A stretch of DNA of 64,000 bases. Origin: Parasedimentitalea marina. GTDB lineage: Bacteria; Pseudomonadota; Alphaproteobacteria; Rhodobacterales; Rhodobacteraceae. The DNA lies in the NCBI RefSeq assembly GCF_004006175.1, contig NZ_CP033219.1, forward strand, positions 372,001 to 436,000. Reading direction: 5' to 3'. The notes below the pieces were generated by a model, which did not search any database, was not told the DNA's origin, and saw only the letters and a list, made by a program, of their open reading frames with translations. This document shows positions 42,505 to 53,020 of this stretch, piece by piece. The translations under genes and the position numbers were made by a program. Every line of letters starts with the position of its first letter. Within the stretch, counting starts at the first letter, position 1.

Positions 42505-43899
42505 TTAGCTGTGGATGGCGCCGTCGCCGCAGGCCAGGGCGGCTTCGCGGACCGCCTCGGAGAAGGTTGGGTGGGCGTGGCAGGTCAGGGCGATGTCTTC
42601 GGCTGAGGCGCCGAATTCCATTGCGACACAGATCTCGTGGATCAGATCGCCAGCACCGGGGCCGATGATGGCGCAGCCCAACACCCGGTCGGTTTCCTTG
42701 TCGGTGATGATTTTGACAAAACCGTCGCCCTGGTGCACGGCCTTGGCGCGGCCGTTGCCCATGAACATGAACTTGCCGATGTTCAACTTGCGGCCCTCGG
42801 CCTTGAGCGCGTCTTCGGTCGCACCAACGGTGGCGACCTCAGGGGTGGTGTAGACCACGCCGGGGATAACGCCATAGTTCACGTGGCCGTGTTTGCCCGC
42901 CAGTACTTCTGCGACGGCCATGCCTTCGTCCTCGGCTTTGTGCGCCAGCATCGGGCCTTCGATCACGTCACCGATGGCATGGATGCCTGGCACGTTTGTG
43001 GCCCACTTGGCATCCGTCGCGATCTGGCCGCGCTCGGTCAGTTTCACACCCAGGGCATCCAGTCCAAGGCCGTCTGCATAGGGTTTGCGCCCGGTTGCGA
43101 CCAAAACGACGTCGGCGTCGATCACTACCTCGTCGCCGCCTTTTTTTGGCTGATACTTGACCTTGGCTTTAGTTTTAGAGGCATCAACCCCCTGCACAGC
43201 CGCGCCCATGATGAAGGTGAGGCCCTGCTTTTCGAGAATGCGTTTGAAGCCACGCTGGACGTCCTTGTCCATGCCGGGGCAGACCGCGTCGAGGTATTCG
43301 ACCACAGTGACCTCGGACCCCAGACGGGCATAGACCGATCCCAGTTCCAGGCCAATCACGCCGGCGCCGATGACGACCAGTTTTTTTGGCACTTTAGGCA
43401 GGTCCAATGCACCGGTGGAGTCCACCACGATGCCTTTGTCATTGTCGACCTCGACACCGGGCAGGGATGAGGGCACCGAGCCAGAGGCGATGATGATGTT
43501 CTTGGCTTGGTGGGTGTCCTCGCCGACCTTGACCTGACCAGCAGCCGGGATCGAGGCCCAGCCTTTCAGCCAGTCGATCTTGTTTTTCTTCATCAGGAAT
43601 TCAACACCGACAGTGTTTTGGCCGATGACCTCGTCCTTGTAGGACTTCATCTGTTTCCAGTCGACCGAGGGTGATTTGCCCTTCAGGCCCATCTTGGTGA
43701 AGTTATGTTCCGCCTCGTGCAGCATATGGGTCGCGTGCAGCAGCGCCTTGGAGGGGATACAGCCAACATTCAGGCAGGTGCCGCCCAGGGTCTCGCGGCC
43801 CTCGACGATGGCGGTTTTCAGGCCCAGTTGGGCACAGCGGATGGCCGAGACATAGCCGCCGGGGCCTGCACCGATGATGATGACGTCATAGCTTGCCAT
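42505..43899 (-). CDS. lpd: Dihydrolipoyl dehydrogenase (E3)
   Basis: E3 reoxidises the lipoyl groups of E2 with NAD, using FAD and a redox disulfide. Seen: [21 protein letters not shown], the disulfide motif [32 protein letters not shown] (NAD site), and near the C-terminus [16 protein letters not shown] with the catalytic His-Glu. The 464 residues are full length. It ends the sucA-sucB operon after two small extra genes. Confidence 0.96.
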   Translation of the reverse strand: MASYDVIIIGAGPGGYVSAIRCAQLGLKTAIVEGRETLGGTCLNVGCIPSKALLHATHMLHEAEHNFTKMGLKGKSPSVDWKQMKSYKDEVIGQNTVGVEFLMKKNKIDWLKGWASIPAAGQVKVGEDTHQAKNIIIASGSVPSSLPGVEVDNDKGIVVDSTGALDLPKVPKKLVVIGAGVIGLELGSVYARLGSEVTVVEYLDAVCPGMDKDVQRGFKRILEKQGLTFIMGAAVQGVDASKTKAKVKYQPKKGGDEVVIDADVVLVATGRKPYADGLGLDALGVKLTERGQIATDAKWATNVPGIHAIGDVIEGPMLAHKAEDEGMAVAEVLAGKHGHVNYGVIPGVVYTTPEVATVGATEDALKAEGRKLNIGKFMFMGNGRAKAVHQGDGFVKIITDKETDRVLGCAIIGPGAGDLIHEICVAMEFGASAEDIALTCHAHPTFSEAVREAALACGDGAIHS

Positions 43900-43923
43900 T
43901 GATGAGATCTCCTTTTGCCCATG

Positions 43924-44151
43924 TCAGGGCCTGGTCAATACGGTTGCGCCACAGGCGGGGCAGGTCAAGGTGCCGTGCCACGCTGGGGCGGTATCTGTTG
44001 TTCGTTCGAGCCAGGGGCCGGGGTCCAGGATCTGGACATAGGCGGCACCCTCGCCGGGTTTGGTGTTTGGGCCTTCACCTACCAACCAGACCAGCTCGGC
44101 GCGTTTGGCGCAAGAGGGGCAGGTTAGCGGTTCGGGGTCGCGGTAGGCCAT
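43924..44151 (-). CDS. Small zinc-ribbon protein
   Basis: A 75-residue protein with two CxxC pairs, LTCPSCAKRAELVW near the start and LTCPACGATV at the end, which probably hold one zinc ion. The part between them (GEGPNTKPGEGAAYVQILDPGPW) is short and loop-like. It has no membrane segment and no known function. It lies 24 bp upstream of lpd in the same direction, so it is part of the oxoglutarate dehydrogenase operon. Confidence 0.7.
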   Translation of the reverse strand: MAYRDPEPLTCPSCAKRAELVWLVGEGPNTKPGEGAAYVQILDPGPWLERTTDTAPAWHGTLTCPACGATVLTRP

Positions 44152-44176
44152 AAGTGCGCTTTAGATGTTGGCGGGG

Positions 44177-44234
44177 AGGGGGCGCTGCCCCCGGCCCATG
44201 CGGGCCTCCCCCGGAGTATTTGGGAAAAAATGAA
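44177..44234 (-). repeat. Family B intergenic repeat (inverted, diverged)
   Basis: GGGGGCGCTGCCCCC, then GGCCCATGCGGGCC, TCCCCCGGAGTATTTGGG and AAAAAATGAA. It is the reverse orientation of the copies at 20091 and 36497. It lies inside the sucB-lpd operon, between the LKEFI gene and the zinc-ribbon gene, so it may lower transcription toward lpd. Confidence 0.6.
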
Positions 44235-44248
44235 GGAGGCGGTTGGAA

Positions 44249-44611
44249 TTAGTCTGCATCCGGGGTGAGAGTGTTTGAGGGAAGTTCAACAAAAATATCA
44301 AACTTCACGCGGCTCGTTGCCTCCTGTGAAGTTTTGCGGTCAACTCCTCCATCGAGGCCGACACCGAGGACCTTAAGCGAGGCTTTGCCTCCGCCAGAAG
44401 TATCAGACGATGCAACCACTGCAACATCGAACTCAACCTTTGTCACACGCGCAAATCGTTTTGCGGTGGAGCTTTTGTCGAAGGCATCTCGCTCGTTTCC
44501 AGTCAAAGCGGGATTGATAGAGACAGGCTTGGCAGAGAATTGAACTTGCAGTTCTTCTGACGCCGACATAATCGAACTGATTGTTTCTGTGATAAACTCT
44601 TTGAGTTCCAC
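44249..44611 (-). CDS. LKEFI-type protein, possible trypco2-like
   Basis: A 120-residue soluble protein: an amphipathic N-terminal helix (MELKEFITETISSIMSASEEL), a variable middle, then a beta-rich half with VEFDVAVVASSDTSGGGKASL and RVKFDIFVELPS. This helix plus two matching FDVAV/KFDI strands with a Gly-rich turn is a widespread bacterial family that I know only as hypothetical. It resembles the trypco2 domains found with trypsin-like conflict proteins; that link is tentative. It sits inside the sucAB-lpd operon and is less GC-rich than its neighbours. Confidence 0.6.
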   Translation of the reverse strand: MELKEFITETISSIMSASEELQVQFSAKPVSINPALTGNERDAFDKSSTAKRFARVTKVEFDVAVVASSDTSGGGKASLKVLGVGLDGGVDRKTSQEATSRVKFDIFVELPSNTLTPDAD

Positions 44612-44689
44612 TCTACTCTCCGAACTGTACGCAAGAGGCTTTAATGTAGGTTGGCAAAACCCGAGAGCATTTTGCCAACCCTAGATGGA

Positions 44690-46186
44690 TTATAGATCCA
44701 TCAGCAAACGACGTGGATCTTCCAGCGCTTCTTTGACGCGCACCAGGAAGGTCACGGCGCCTTTGCCGTCAACAACGCGGTGGTCATAGGACAGGGCCAG
44801 ATACATCATCGGACGGATCACTACCTCTCCGTTGATCGCCATCGGGCGATCCTGGATCTTGTGCATGCCAAGGATACCCGACTGTGGCGGGTTCAGGATC
44901 GGCGAGGACATCAGCGAGCCGTAGACACCACCGTTGGAGATGGTGAAGGTGCCGCCCTGCATTTCCGCCATCGACAGTTTGCCGTCACGGGCGCGCTTGC
45001 CTTTTTCTGAAATCGCTTTCTCGATTTCGGCGAATGACATCGCATCCGCGTCGCGGATTACTGGAACAACCAAGCCTGTTGGCGTACCAGCTGCGACACC
45101 CATGTGGACAAAGTTCTTGTAGACGATGTCGGAGCCGTCGATCTCGGCGTTGACCTCGGGCACTTCTTTCAGGGCGTGACAGCAGGCCTTGGTAAAGAAG
45201 GACATAAAGCCGAGACGAGCGCCGTGTTTCTTCTCAAACTGGTCTTTGTACTGTTTGCGCAGGGCCATCACCTCGGTCATGTCGACCTCGTTATAGGTGG
45301 TCAGCATGGCGGCGGTGTTTTGCGCTTCTTTCAGGCGGCGGGCGATGGTCTGACGCAGGCGGGTCATCTTTACCCGTTCTTCGCGGTCCGCATCATTGGC
45401 TGCCACAGGGGCACGTACAGCCACAGGCGCGGCTGCCGGAGCAGGTGCGGCAGGTGCAACGGCAGCGGCTGCAACCGCGCGCGAAACATCATCCTTCATG
45501 ATGCGACCATCACGTCCCGTGCCAGTGACGGCAGCGGCACTCAGGCCGGTTTCGGCCATGGCTTTCTCCGCCGATGGCGCATTGGCGATGTCCTTGCCTG
45601 CGGCGGCAGGAGCAACAGCTGCCGCGGGGGCAGAGGTCGGCGTCGCCGCGACCGAGGCGCCTGAAATCACACCCAGTTTGGCGCTGGCATCTACGGTGGA
45701 ACCTTCGGCGGCGGTGATTTCAGTCAACACACCGGCGACGGGGGCAGGGACTTCGACAGAGACCTTGTCGGTTTCCAGCTCACACAGCATTTCATCCTGC
45801 GCGACACTGTCGCCGACTTTTTTGAACCAGGTGGCAACGGCGGCTTCGGTGACTGATTCACCCAGTGTAGGCACCATCACATCTGTGCTGCCGGCACCGG
45901 CTGCGGGCGCGGCGGCAGGGGCTGGTGTGGGGGCAGCAGTGGCCGCACCACCTGCAGACAGGGTCGCCAGCAGAGCGTTGACGCCAACGGTGTCCCCTTC
46001 GGCGGCAATGATGTCGCCCATGGTGCCAGCGGCGGGACTGGGCACTTCGACGGTGACCTTGTCGGTTTCCAGCTCGCAGAGCATCTCATCAACCGCGACC
46101 GCATCGCCGGGCTTTTTAAACCAGGTGGCAACCGTGGCTTCGGTAACCGATTCACCCAGTGTGGGCACACGAATTTCGGTGGTCAT
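44690..46186 (-). CDS. sucB: 2-oxoglutarate dehydrogenase E2 (dihydrolipoamide succinyltransferase)
   Basis: The E2 core of the oxoglutarate dehydrogenase complex transfers succinyl groups to CoA. It has two N-terminal lipoyl domains (each with CELETDKV, lipoyl Lys about residues 43 and 143) joined by Ala/Pro-rich linkers, an E1/E3-binding domain near residues 205-240 ([28 protein letters not shown]) and a C-terminal catalytic domain with [13 protein letters not shown]. The 498 residues are long because of the duplicated lipoyl domain. The start is 3 bp after the sucA stop. Confidence 0.96.
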   Translation of the reverse strand: MTTEIRVPTLGESVTEATVATWFKKPGDAVAVDEMLCELETDKVTVEVPSPAAGTMGDIIAAEGDTVGVNALLATLSAGGAATAAPTPAPAAAPAAGAGSTDVMVPTLGESVTEAAVATWFKKVGDSVAQDEMLCELETDKVSVEVPAPVAGVLTEITAAEGSTVDASAKLGVISGASVAATPTSAPAAAVAPAAAGKDIANAPSAEKAMAETGLSAAAVTGTGRDGRIMKDDVSRAVAAAAVAPAAPAPAAAPVAVRAPVAANDADREERVKMTRLRQTIARRLKEAQNTAAMLTTYNEVDMTEVMALRKQYKDQFEKKHGARLGFMSFFTKACCHALKEVPEVNAEIDGSDIVYKNFVHMGVAAGTPTGLVVPVIRDADAMSFAEIEKAISEKGKRARDGKLSMAEMQGGTFTISNGGVYGSLMSSPILNPPQSGILGMHKIQDRPMAINGEVVIRPMMYLALSYDHRVVDGKGAVTFLVRVKEALEDPRRLLMDL

Positions 46187-46189
46187 GGT

Positions 46190-49150
46190 TCAGTTTCCTT
46201 CGATGCTTAGCGCGTCGTTCACGAGCGCAGCTTGTTGGGCTTTGTGTTGGCTGGCCAGTCCTGTCGCAGGCGAGGCCGATGTGGCGCGGCCGACATAGCG
46301 CGGCCGTGTGTGCTTGGCACCGATACGGGTCAGCACCCATTCGATGTTGGGTTCAATAAAGGTCCAGGCGCCCTGGTTCTTGGGCTCTTCCTGACACCAG
46401 ACGATATCTGCCTGCTTGAAACGCTCCAGCTCTTTCACCATCGAGATGGCCGGGAACGGGTAATATTGCTCGACGCGCATCAGATAGACATCGTCGATGC
46501 CGCGCTCGTCCCGCTCGGCCAGCAGGTCATAGTAGACCTTGCCCGAACACAGAACCACGCGCTTGATCTTATCGTCAGCAACCAGCTGGGTGTCAGAGTT
46601 GCCGTGCTGGGCATCATCCCACAGCACCCGGTGGAAGCTGGACCCGGTGGTGAATTCCTCGGTCTTGCTGACGGCCAGCTTGTGGCGCAGCAGAGATTTG
46701 GGTGTCATCAGGATCAGCGGTTTGCGGAACGAGCGGTGCATCTGGCGGCGCAGAATGTGGAAGTAGTTGGCCGGTGTCGTACAGTTGGCCACAATCCAGT
46801 TGTCCTGACCACACATCTGCAGGAACCGCTCCAGACGTGCCGAGGAGTGCTCGGGGCCCTGACCCTCAAACCCGTGTGGCAACAGGACGACCAGACCGGA
46901 CATCCGCAGCCATTTGCTTTCGCCGGAGGAGATGAACTGATCGAACATGATCTGAGCGCCGTTGGCAAAGTCACCAAACTGGCCCTCCCACAGGGTCAGT
47001 GCGTTGGGTTCCGCCAGCGAATAGCCGTATTCAAACCCCAGCACCGCGTATTCCGACAGGGCCGAGTCGATGACTTCGTATTGCGACTGACCTGCACGGA
47101 TGTTGTTCAGCGGGTAGTAGCGTTCTTCGGTGTCCTGATTGACCAGACCCGAGTGCCGCTGAGAGAAGGTGCCACGGGTGGCATCCTGACCTGACAGACG
47201 TACAGGGTAGCCTTCGGTCAGCAAGGAGCCAAAGGCCAGTGCTTCGGCGGTGGCCCAGTCAAAGCCCTTGCCATCTGCCAACATCTGCTTCTTGGCATCC
47301 AGCAGGCGACCAACGGTTTTGTGGACGGGCACACCATCGGGGAGTTGCGACAATGCGGCCCCCACTTCGGCAAAGGTGTCCGGGCTCACCGAGGTCTTGC
47401 CGCGCTGGTAATCTTCGTCTTTGGTGTCCAGGTGCTTCCAGCGACCGTCCAGCCAATCTGCCTTATTTGGCTTATAGTCTTTGCCGGCCTCGAACTCGTC
47501 GTTCAGCTTGGCCTGAAACGAGGCCTTCATGTCTTCGATTTCGCCTTCGGGGATCAAGCCATCCTTGACCAGACGTTCGGTATAAAGCGACAGCGTGGTT
47601 TTGTGGGTTTTGATCTTCTTGTACATCACCGGGTTGGTGAACATGGGCTCGTCGCCCTCGTTGTGACCAAAGCGGCGGTAGCAGAAGATATCCAGCACAA
47701 CGTCTTTGCCGAACTTCTGGCGGAATTCTGTGGCCACCTTGGCGGCGTGGACCACAGCCTCGGGGTCGTCGCCGTTGACGTGGAAGATCGGCGCCTCGAC
47801 CACCAGCGCGTTGTCGGTGGGATAGGGGGATGAGCGCGAGAAGTGTGGCGCAGTGGTGAACCCAATCTGGTTATTGACCACGATATGCATGGTGCCGCCG
47901 GTCTTGTGACCGCGCAGACCCGACAGGGCGAAACATTCAGCCACAACACCCTGACCGGCAAAGGCGGCATCGCCGTGCAGCAGGATTGGCATGACTTTGG
48001 TGCGGTCCTGGTCTTTTAGCTGGTCCTGCTTGGCGCGGACCTTGCCGATCACAACCGGGTTCACCGCCTCAAGATGCGAGGGGTTGGCGGTCAGCGACAG
48101 GTGCACGATATTGCCGTTGAAATCACGGTCTGAACTGGCGCCGAGGTGATATTTCACATCGCCCGAGCCATCAACGTCTTCCGGTTTGTAGCTGCCGCCC
48201 TGAAACTCGTTGAAGATGGCGCGGTAGGGTTTCTGCATCACATTGGCCAGAACCGACAAGCGGCCCCGGTGCGGCATGCCGATGACGATGTCACGCACCC
48301 CCAGCGCGCCACCGCGCTTGATGATCTGTTCCATCGCCGGGATCAGGCTTTCGCCGCCGTCCAGACCAAAGCGCTTGGTGCCCATGTATTTCACATGCAG
48401 GAATTTCTCAAAACCCTCGGCCTCGACCATCTTATTCAGGATCGCCTTGCGGCCTTCGCGGGTGAACTGGATTTCCTTGCCCAGGCCCTCGATCCGTTCT
48501 TTCAGCCAGCTGGCCTCGGCGGGGTTGGAGATATGCATGTATTGCAGGGCAAAAGTGCCGCAATAGGTGCGTTTGACGATCTCGACGATCTGACGCATAG
48601 AGGCCAACTGCAAGCCCAGCACATTGTCGATAAAGATCGGGCGATCCATGTCCGCGTCGCTGAAACCATAGGTGCGGGGATCAAGTTCCGGATGTGGCGT
48701 GGTGGAGCGCATGCCCAGCGGGTCCAGATCTGCCACCAGATGGCCGCGAATGCGGTAGGCCCGGATCAGCATCAGGGCGCGGATAGAGTCCAGCACCGCC
48801 CGTTTGATCGCATCATCAGAGACCTTAACGCCAGTATCGGCGGCTTTGGCGGCGATCTTTTTGCCCGCAGCCTTGGTTTCCATCGGCGCAGCCCATTCGC
48901 CGGTCAGCGCCCCGGTCAGATCATCGTCCGGCTGTGGAGGCCAGTCGTTGCGCGCCCAAGAGGGACCTGCGGCCTCGGCCTTTACGTCGAGGTCTGCATC
49001 GCCCATCTGACGAAAAAACTCGCCCCAGGCGGCATCGACCGCGCCCGGATCATTGGCGTATTGCGCGTAAAGCTGCTCCAGATACTCGGCATTGTGCCCC
49101 TGCAAAAAGCTGGAAGCATGGAAGAGATCGTTGGGGCTGTGGTCGGTCAT
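46190..49150 (-). CDS. sucA: 2-oxoglutarate dehydrogenase E1
   Basis: The thiamine diphosphate-dependent E1 decarboxylates 2-oxoglutarate. It has 986 residues from ATG 49150, with GAGG about 8 bp upstream; a longer frame reaches 49387 but reads through the hairpin cluster and is not plausible. Typical stretches include YMHISNPAEASWLKERIE, GMPHRGRLSVLANVMQKPYRAIFNEF, HGDAAFAGQGVVAECFALS and YRRFGHNEGDEPMFTNPVMY, then LLPHGFEGQGPEHSSARLERFLQ. sucB follows 3 bp later. Confidence 0.97.
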   Translation of the reverse strand: MTDHSPNDLFHASSFLQGHNAEYLEQLYAQYANDPGAVDAAWGEFFRQMGDADLDVKAEAAGPSWARNDWPPQPDDDLTGALTGEWAAPMETKAAGKKIAAKAADTGVKVSDDAIKRAVLDSIRALMLIRAYRIRGHLVADLDPLGMRSTTPHPELDPRTYGFSDADMDRPIFIDNVLGLQLASMRQIVEIVKRTYCGTFALQYMHISNPAEASWLKERIEGLGKEIQFTREGRKAILNKMVEAEGFEKFLHVKYMGTKRFGLDGGESLIPAMEQIIKRGGALGVRDIVIGMPHRGRLSVLANVMQKPYRAIFNEFQGGSYKPEDVDGSGDVKYHLGASSDRDFNGNIVHLSLTANPSHLEAVNPVVIGKVRAKQDQLKDQDRTKVMPILLHGDAAFAGQGVVAECFALSGLRGHKTGGTMHIVVNNQIGFTTAPHFSRSSPYPTDNALVVEAPIFHVNGDDPEAVVHAAKVATEFRQKFGKDVVLDIFCYRRFGHNEGDEPMFTNPVMYKKIKTHKTTLSLYTERLVKDGLIPEGEIEDMKASFQAKLNDEFEAGKDYKPNKADWLDGRWKHLDTKDEDYQRGKTSVSPDTFAEVGAALSQLPDGVPVHKTVGRLLDAKKQMLADGKGFDWATAEALAFGSLLTEGYPVRLSGQDATRGTFSQRHSGLVNQDTEERYYPLNNIRAGQSQYEVIDSALSEYAVLGFEYGYSLAEPNALTLWEGQFGDFANGAQIMFDQFISSGESKWLRMSGLVVLLPHGFEGQGPEHSSARLERFLQMCGQDNWIVANCTTPANYFHILRRQMHRSFRKPLILMTPKSLLRHKLAVSKTEEFTTGSSFHRVLWDDAQHGNSDTQLVADDKIKRVVLCSGKVYYDLLAERDERGIDDVYLMRVEQYYPFPAISMVKELERFKQADIVWCQEEPKNQGAWTFIEPNIEWVLTRIGAKHTRPRYVGRATSASPATGLASQHKAQQAALVNDALSIEGN

Positions 49151-49335
49151 TTTGTAACCTCGAGTGGGTTGTGTCCGTGTGGGTAGAGACGAAAAGTCAT
49201 TTGGGGCAGAGTTGCTGCCAGTGGTTTCAAAAAGGTGAAACGCAAGGCAGATCCTGCGGCAAAAAGGGCCTGATGGGTCCTTTTGACTGCAAGATCTGGA
49301 AAAATAGGTGAAAATTTGGAAATAGAGAGCTTCCA

Positions 49336-49429
49336 CCCGGCATCGCCGGGCAGCAGCCGCCCGCCCCCAAGGCGGGTGCTTTTGCACCCACCCCGGTCGG
49401 GCGCTGCCCTGTGAGCATATGCTCGGGCA
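49336..49429 (-). terminator. Cluster of hairpins between sucD and sucA
   Basis: Four dyads follow the sucD stop within 105 bp: CCCGGC/GCCGGG (49336-49350), CCCGCC/GGCGGG, GGGTGC-TTTT-GCACCC (49374-49389) and a stem CTGCCC..GAGCATATGCTC..GGGCAG near 49405-49430. They probably end or weaken the sucCD transcript, so sucA may use a promoter in 49151-49335. I see no gene in this 289-bp gap. Confidence 0.5.
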
Positions 49430-49439
49430 GACAGCATGA

Positions 49440-50321
49440 TTAGCCGATCGCCTTCAGAACGGCTTCGCCCAGGGTTGCCGGGCTGTCAGCAACCACGATA
49501 CCAGCGGCTTTCATCGCTTCGATCTTATCCTCGGCACCACCTTTGCCACCGGCGACAATTGCACCGGCGTGGCCCATGCGGCGGCCCGGAGGGGCTGTGC
49601 GACCGGCGATGAAACCAGCCGTTGGCTTCCAGCGGCCTTTCTTCTTCTGTTCAGCCAGGAATTCAGCGGCTTCTTCTTCGGCGGAGCCACCGATTTCACC
49701 GATCATGATGATCGACTGGGTTTCGTCGTCGTCCAGGAACATGTCCAGCACGTCGATGTGCTCGGTGCCCTTGATCGGGTCGCCGCCGATGCCCACAGCA
49801 GTGGACTGGCCCAGACCGATGTCAGAGGTCTGCTTGACCGCCTCATATGTCAGGGTGCCGGAACGCGACACAACACCAACCGAACCACGTTTGTGGATGT
49901 GGCCGGGCATGATGCCGATTTTGCAGGCATCAGGGGTGATTACGCCGGGGCAGTTGGGGCCGATCAGGCGGGATTTAGAGCCGTCCAGGGCGCGCTGAAC
50001 GCGCATCATGTCCAGCACCGGGATGCCTTCGGTGATGCAGATGATCAGTTCCATCTCAGCGTCGATCGCCTCGAGGATTGAATCCGCTGCGAAGGGCGGC
50101 GGCACGTAGATCACCGAGGCGTTGGCCTCGGTCACATGCTTGGCCTCGTGGACCGAGTTGAACACGGGCAGGTTCAGGTGGGTCATGCCACCTTTGCCGG
50201 GTGTGACGCCGCCAACCATTTTGGTGCCATAGGCAATGGCCTGTTCCGAGTGGAATGTGCCCTGCGAGCCGGTCAGGCCCTGGCAGATAACTTTGGTGTT
50301 TTCGTCGATGAGGACAGCCAT
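49440..50321 (-). CDS. sucD: Succinyl-CoA synthetase alpha subunit
   Basis: SucD carries the phosphohistidine that takes part in succinyl-CoA hydrolysis coupled to NTP formation. The N-terminal Rossmann fold has [19 protein letters not shown], and [21 protein letters not shown] near the C-terminus carries the active His. The 293 residues are full length. In most bacteria sucC and sucD are adjacent; here two other genes stand between them, and a relic of the sucD start lies at 51143-51181. Confidence 0.96.
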   Translation of the reverse strand: MAVLIDENTKVICQGLTGSQGTFHSEQAIAYGTKMVGGVTPGKGGMTHLNLPVFNSVHEAKHVTEANASVIYVPPPFAADSILEAIDAEMELIICITEGIPVLDMMRVQRALDGSKSRLIGPNCPGVITPDACKIGIMPGHIHKRGSVGVVSRSGTLTYEAVKQTSDIGLGQSTAVGIGGDPIKGTEHIDVLDMFLDDDETQSIIMIGEIGGSAEEEAAEFLAEQKKKGRWKPTAGFIAGRTAPPGRRMGHAGAIVAGGKGGAEDKIEAMKAAGIVVADSPATLGEAVLKAIG

Positions 50322-50334
50322 GTGATCTTGGTCC

Positions 50335-51135
50335 TTAGTTTGGGGATTGGGTTTTGCGCAAAAGCACCGAGATGTTGTCGTCCACCGGCAGGCTGATCGT
50401 GTTGATCAACTGACAGTCGAAGCCCGCACGCGCGGCGACATCCCGAAGGCTTTGCAATGTAAAATAGTTGACGTGATCGGGGTAGCGGAAGCCGCACCAT
50501 TTGGGCCCGATCACGCGCCGGTTTAGCGATCCGTAGTTGGGCACGCGAACAAACACAGCGCCCGAAGGTTTCAAGGCGCGGTGGGCCCCGTTCAGAACCT
50601 CCATCACCTGGGTCTCGTGCTCGAGATAGGAGTTCATGATGATGCCGTCGAACATGGCCTCATCAAATTCCCAGATCGCCTGAGCCCCCGCCCCGTGCTG
50701 GCAATATCCGCCACGTTCGCGCATGATCTGATCGGCCTGTTTGTGGAGGCCGACGGACAGTTCGATGCCGTAGGGTGTCATGGGCGGGCTGATCCGATGG
50801 CCAAGGCCGCAGCCAATGTCCAGAACACTGCCGTCATTGAACCAGCGCCGGAAGGCCCCGGTTTTATCACGGTACATGCCCATCTTGTTGCGGATCCGAC
50901 GGGCCATGGGGCTGAAAAAGGTTGATCCGCGGGCGGAGCCTTTTTTGGCCTCATAGGTTTTTTCCCAGGCAAATTCCTCTTCCAGGGCTTCATAATCCGG
51001 CGGGTTGCGCAGGAAGGTGAAGTTACACATATCGCAATCCGCGATCTGCCATGGATCAGGCGAATAGGCCGTCACCGGGCTTGCGTCGTTTCCGTCGCAG
51101 GCAGGGCAGTTACGATATGTGGTTTGGTTCAGCAT
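50335..51135 (-). CDS. Zinc-ribbon plus class I SAM methyltransferase, inserted between sucC and sucD
   Basis: A 266-residue protein. The N-terminal part has two CxxC pairs (NCPACDG and DCDMCNFTF), like the zinc-binding heads of some C-methyltransferases of sugar and natural-product pathways. Then comes a Rossmann methyltransferase with motif [37 protein letters not shown] and [17 protein letters not shown]. The substrate is unknown; sugar C-methylation would be one guess. It ends 13 bp before sucD, so it is transcribed with the TCA genes although its job looks unrelated. Confidence 0.82.
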   Translation of the reverse strand: MLNQTTYRNCPACDGNDASPVTAYSPDPWQIADCDMCNFTFLRNPPDYEALEEEFAWEKTYEAKKGSARGSTFFSPMARRIRNKMGMYRDKTGAFRRWFNDGSVLDIGCGLGHRISPPMTPYGIELSVGLHKQADQIMRERGGYCQHGAGAQAIWEFDEAMFDGIIMNSYLEHETQVMEVLNGAHRALKPSGAVFVRVPNYGSLNRRVIGPKWCGFRYPDHVNYFTLQSLRDVAARAGFDCQLINTISLPVDDNISVLLRKTQSPN

Positions 51136-51142
51136 GTGTGGG

Positions 51143-51181
51143 TCAGATTACCTTGGTGTTTTCGTCGATGAGGATTGCCAT
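51143..51181 (-). pseudogene. Relic copy of the sucD start (13 codons)
   Basis: On the minus strand ATG-GCA-ATC-CTC-ATC-GAC... encodes [12 protein letters not shown] and then TGA. The true sucD starts [13 protein letters not shown], and about 34 of 38 bases match. The relic lies directly upstream of the methyltransferase gene, 860 bp from the intact sucD start. The simplest reading is that insertion of the methyltransferase segment duplicated the start of sucD. As a short translated leader it could still couple translation to the next gene. Confidence 0.75.
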
Positions 51182-51182
51182 T

Positions 51183-51575
51183 TTAATTTTCTCCATAAAC
51201 GAACACACCAGCACCAAAACGAGATGAATCGCCTTGTTTGCTGAGTGCTCGTACTACGATTCCCGGCGCAATCTGCCACTCAGGTCCATGGGGACCGTCT
51301 TTCATAGCTGGTTGACCGGCAGAAGCGCGGTTGATTAGTTTGTTTAAGTCGCGGGTTTCTTTAGGAAAATGACCGTCGAACCACACGCTGCAGACCGACA
51401 GGCCAGGAAGCTCTGAAACAAATGCTTCTTGGCCTTCTGGATCCATCCAACGCACATCGTTGCCCCGTTTTGATGCGACTGAGAAACCCAAGCGATCAAA
51501 TTCAGTACCGACTTTTTCAAAGTCGGGTGCTGTGGCAAGACATGCTGAGATAGCTGCGGCTGCAACGTCCAACAT
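51183..51575 (-). CDS. Protein of unknown function after sucC
   Basis: A 130-residue soluble protein, not recognised. It starts with a helix (MLDVAAAAISACLATAPDF) and contains FSVASKRGNDVRWMDPEGQ, GLSVCSVWFDGHFPKETRDLNKLI and a Gly-rich end WQIAPGIVVRAL. There is no signal peptide and no metal motif. It starts 5 bp after the sucC stop, and its stop lies 1 bp before the sucD relic, so it is inside the sucCD operon. Confidence 0.65.
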   Translation of the reverse strand: MLDVAAAAISACLATAPDFEKVGTEFDRLGFSVASKRGNDVRWMDPEGQEAFVSELPGLSVCSVWFDGHFPKETRDLNKLINRASAGQPAMKDGPHGPEWQIAPGIVVRALSKQGDSSRFGAGVFVYGEN

Positions 51576-51580
51576 CGCGA

Positions 51581-52774
51581 TTAGCCCTTAACTGCTTTCA
51601 CAATTTTCTCGGCACCGTCCGACAGGTTGTCGGCTGCGATCACGTCGAGACCGGAATTGTTGATGATCTCTTTGCCGGCTTCGACATTGGTGCCTTCAAG
51701 ACGCACAACCAGCGGAACCTGCAACCCGACTTCTTTCACCGCGGCAACAACGCCTTGGGCAATCACATCACAGCGCATGATGCCGCCGAAGATGTTGACC
51801 AGGATGCCTTTGACCTTGGGGTCGCTGGTGATGATCTTGAAGGCCTCGGTGACTTTCTCTTTGGTGGCACCACCGCCAACATCCAAGAAGTTTGCAGGCT
51901 CAGCACCGTAGAGTTTGATGATGTCCATGGTGGCCATCGCCAGACCGGCACCATTCACCATGCAGCCGATTTCGCCGTCGAGGGTGATGTAGTTCAGGTC
52001 GTACTTCGAGGCTTCCAGCTCGTTGGCGTCTTCTTCGCTCTCGTCGCGCAGCTCGGCGATGTCGGCGTGGCGGTACAGGGCGTTGCCGTCAAAGGATACC
52101 TTGGCATCAAGCACTTTCAGATCACCCGTGTCGGTGACGATCAGCGGGTTGATCTCCAGCATCTCCATGTCTTTTTCAAGGAAGGCTGTGTAAAGCTGGC
52201 CCATCAGTTTGACGCATTGCTTGACCTGGATTCCTTCGAGACCAAGTGAAAACGCGATGCGGCGACCGTGGAAGGCCTGATAGCCAGTGGCCGGATCTAC
52301 GCTGAACGACAGGATCTTTTCCGGAGTCGCTGCGGCGACCTCTTCGATGTCCATGCCGCCTTCGGTGGAGCAAACAAACGACACCTGGCTGGTCTGACGA
52401 TCAACCAGCAGGGCCAGGTACAGTTCGGTCTGAATGCCGGCGCCGTCTTCGATGTAGATGCGGTTGACTTGTTTGCCGGCCGGACCAGTCTGGTGCGTGA
52501 CCAGTGTGCGCCCCAGCATTTTCTTGGCTTCTTCGGCGGCTTCGGCGACCGATTTGGTCAGGCGTACGCCGCCTTTTTCACCAGCGTCGGCCTCTTTAAA
52601 GGTGCCCTTGCCGCGACCGCCTGCGTGGATCTGTGCCTTGACCACCCAAAGCGGGCCGTCCATTTCGCCTGCGGCGGTTTTGGCGTCCTCGGCTTTGAGC
52701 ACGACGCGGCCCTCTGAAACCGGTGCGCCATAGCTGCGAAGAAGGGCCTTGGCCTGATATTCGTGGATGTTCAT
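51581..52774 (-). CDS. sucC: Succinyl-CoA synthetase beta subunit
   Basis: SucC is the nucleotide-specificity (ATP-grasp) subunit. It has [22 protein letters not shown] at the start, [20 protein letters not shown] (ATP-grasp), [27 protein letters not shown] and, near the C-terminus, [18 protein letters not shown]. The 397 residues are full length. It is preceded by two TGTGATCACA operators at 52885-52915 and by a decayed reading frame. Confidence 0.97.
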   Translation of the reverse strand: MNIHEYQAKALLRSYGAPVSEGRVVLKAEDAKTAAGEMDGPLWVVKAQIHAGGRGKGTFKEADAGEKGGVRLTKSVAEAAEEAKKMLGRTLVTHQTGPAGKQVNRIYIEDGAGIQTELYLALLVDRQTSQVSFVCSTEGGMDIEEVAAATPEKILSFSVDPATGYQAFHGRRIAFSLGLEGIQVKQCVKLMGQLYTAFLEKDMEMLEINPLIVTDTGDLKVLDAKVSFDGNALYRHADIAELRDESEEDANELEASKYDLNYITLDGEIGCMVNGAGLAMATMDIIKLYGAEPANFLDVGGGATKEKVTEAFKIITSDPKVKGILVNIFGGIMRCDVIAQGVVAAVKEVGLQVPLVVRLEGTNVEAGKEIINNSGLDVIAADNLSDGAEKIVKAVKG

Positions 52775-52884
52775 TTGAAACTGTCCCGTCTGACTGCGAT
52801 TATTGTGTTTATACGCCGTGATAACCCCTGCGGTTAAAGAGTTATTTTACAGGAAGTGGTGAAATAGCTAAGATTTTTGGAATT

Positions 52885-52915
52885 TGTGATCACAGCTTTT
52901 GAGGGTGTGATCACA
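52885..52915. promoter_or_regulatory. Paired TGTGATCACA operators upstream of sucC
   Basis: The perfect 10-bp palindrome TGTGATCACA occurs at 52885-52894 and 52906-52915, exactly 21 bp apart, about two helix turns. The nearer copy lies 111 bp upstream of the sucC start. The same pair with the same spacing lies upstream of sdhC, and one copy lies upstream of mdh. A single dimeric regulator is implied; its identity is unknown and no candidate gene is linked. Confidence 0.8.
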
Positions 52916-53020
52916 AATTAATGGATCGTTTACGGAAGTGATTCGTTTGAAACGCAGGTGGTTCGTTTTCATCGGTTTATGAGGAAACGCAACATCGCTG
53001 CCTTGGCCAGTCCGGTCGGC

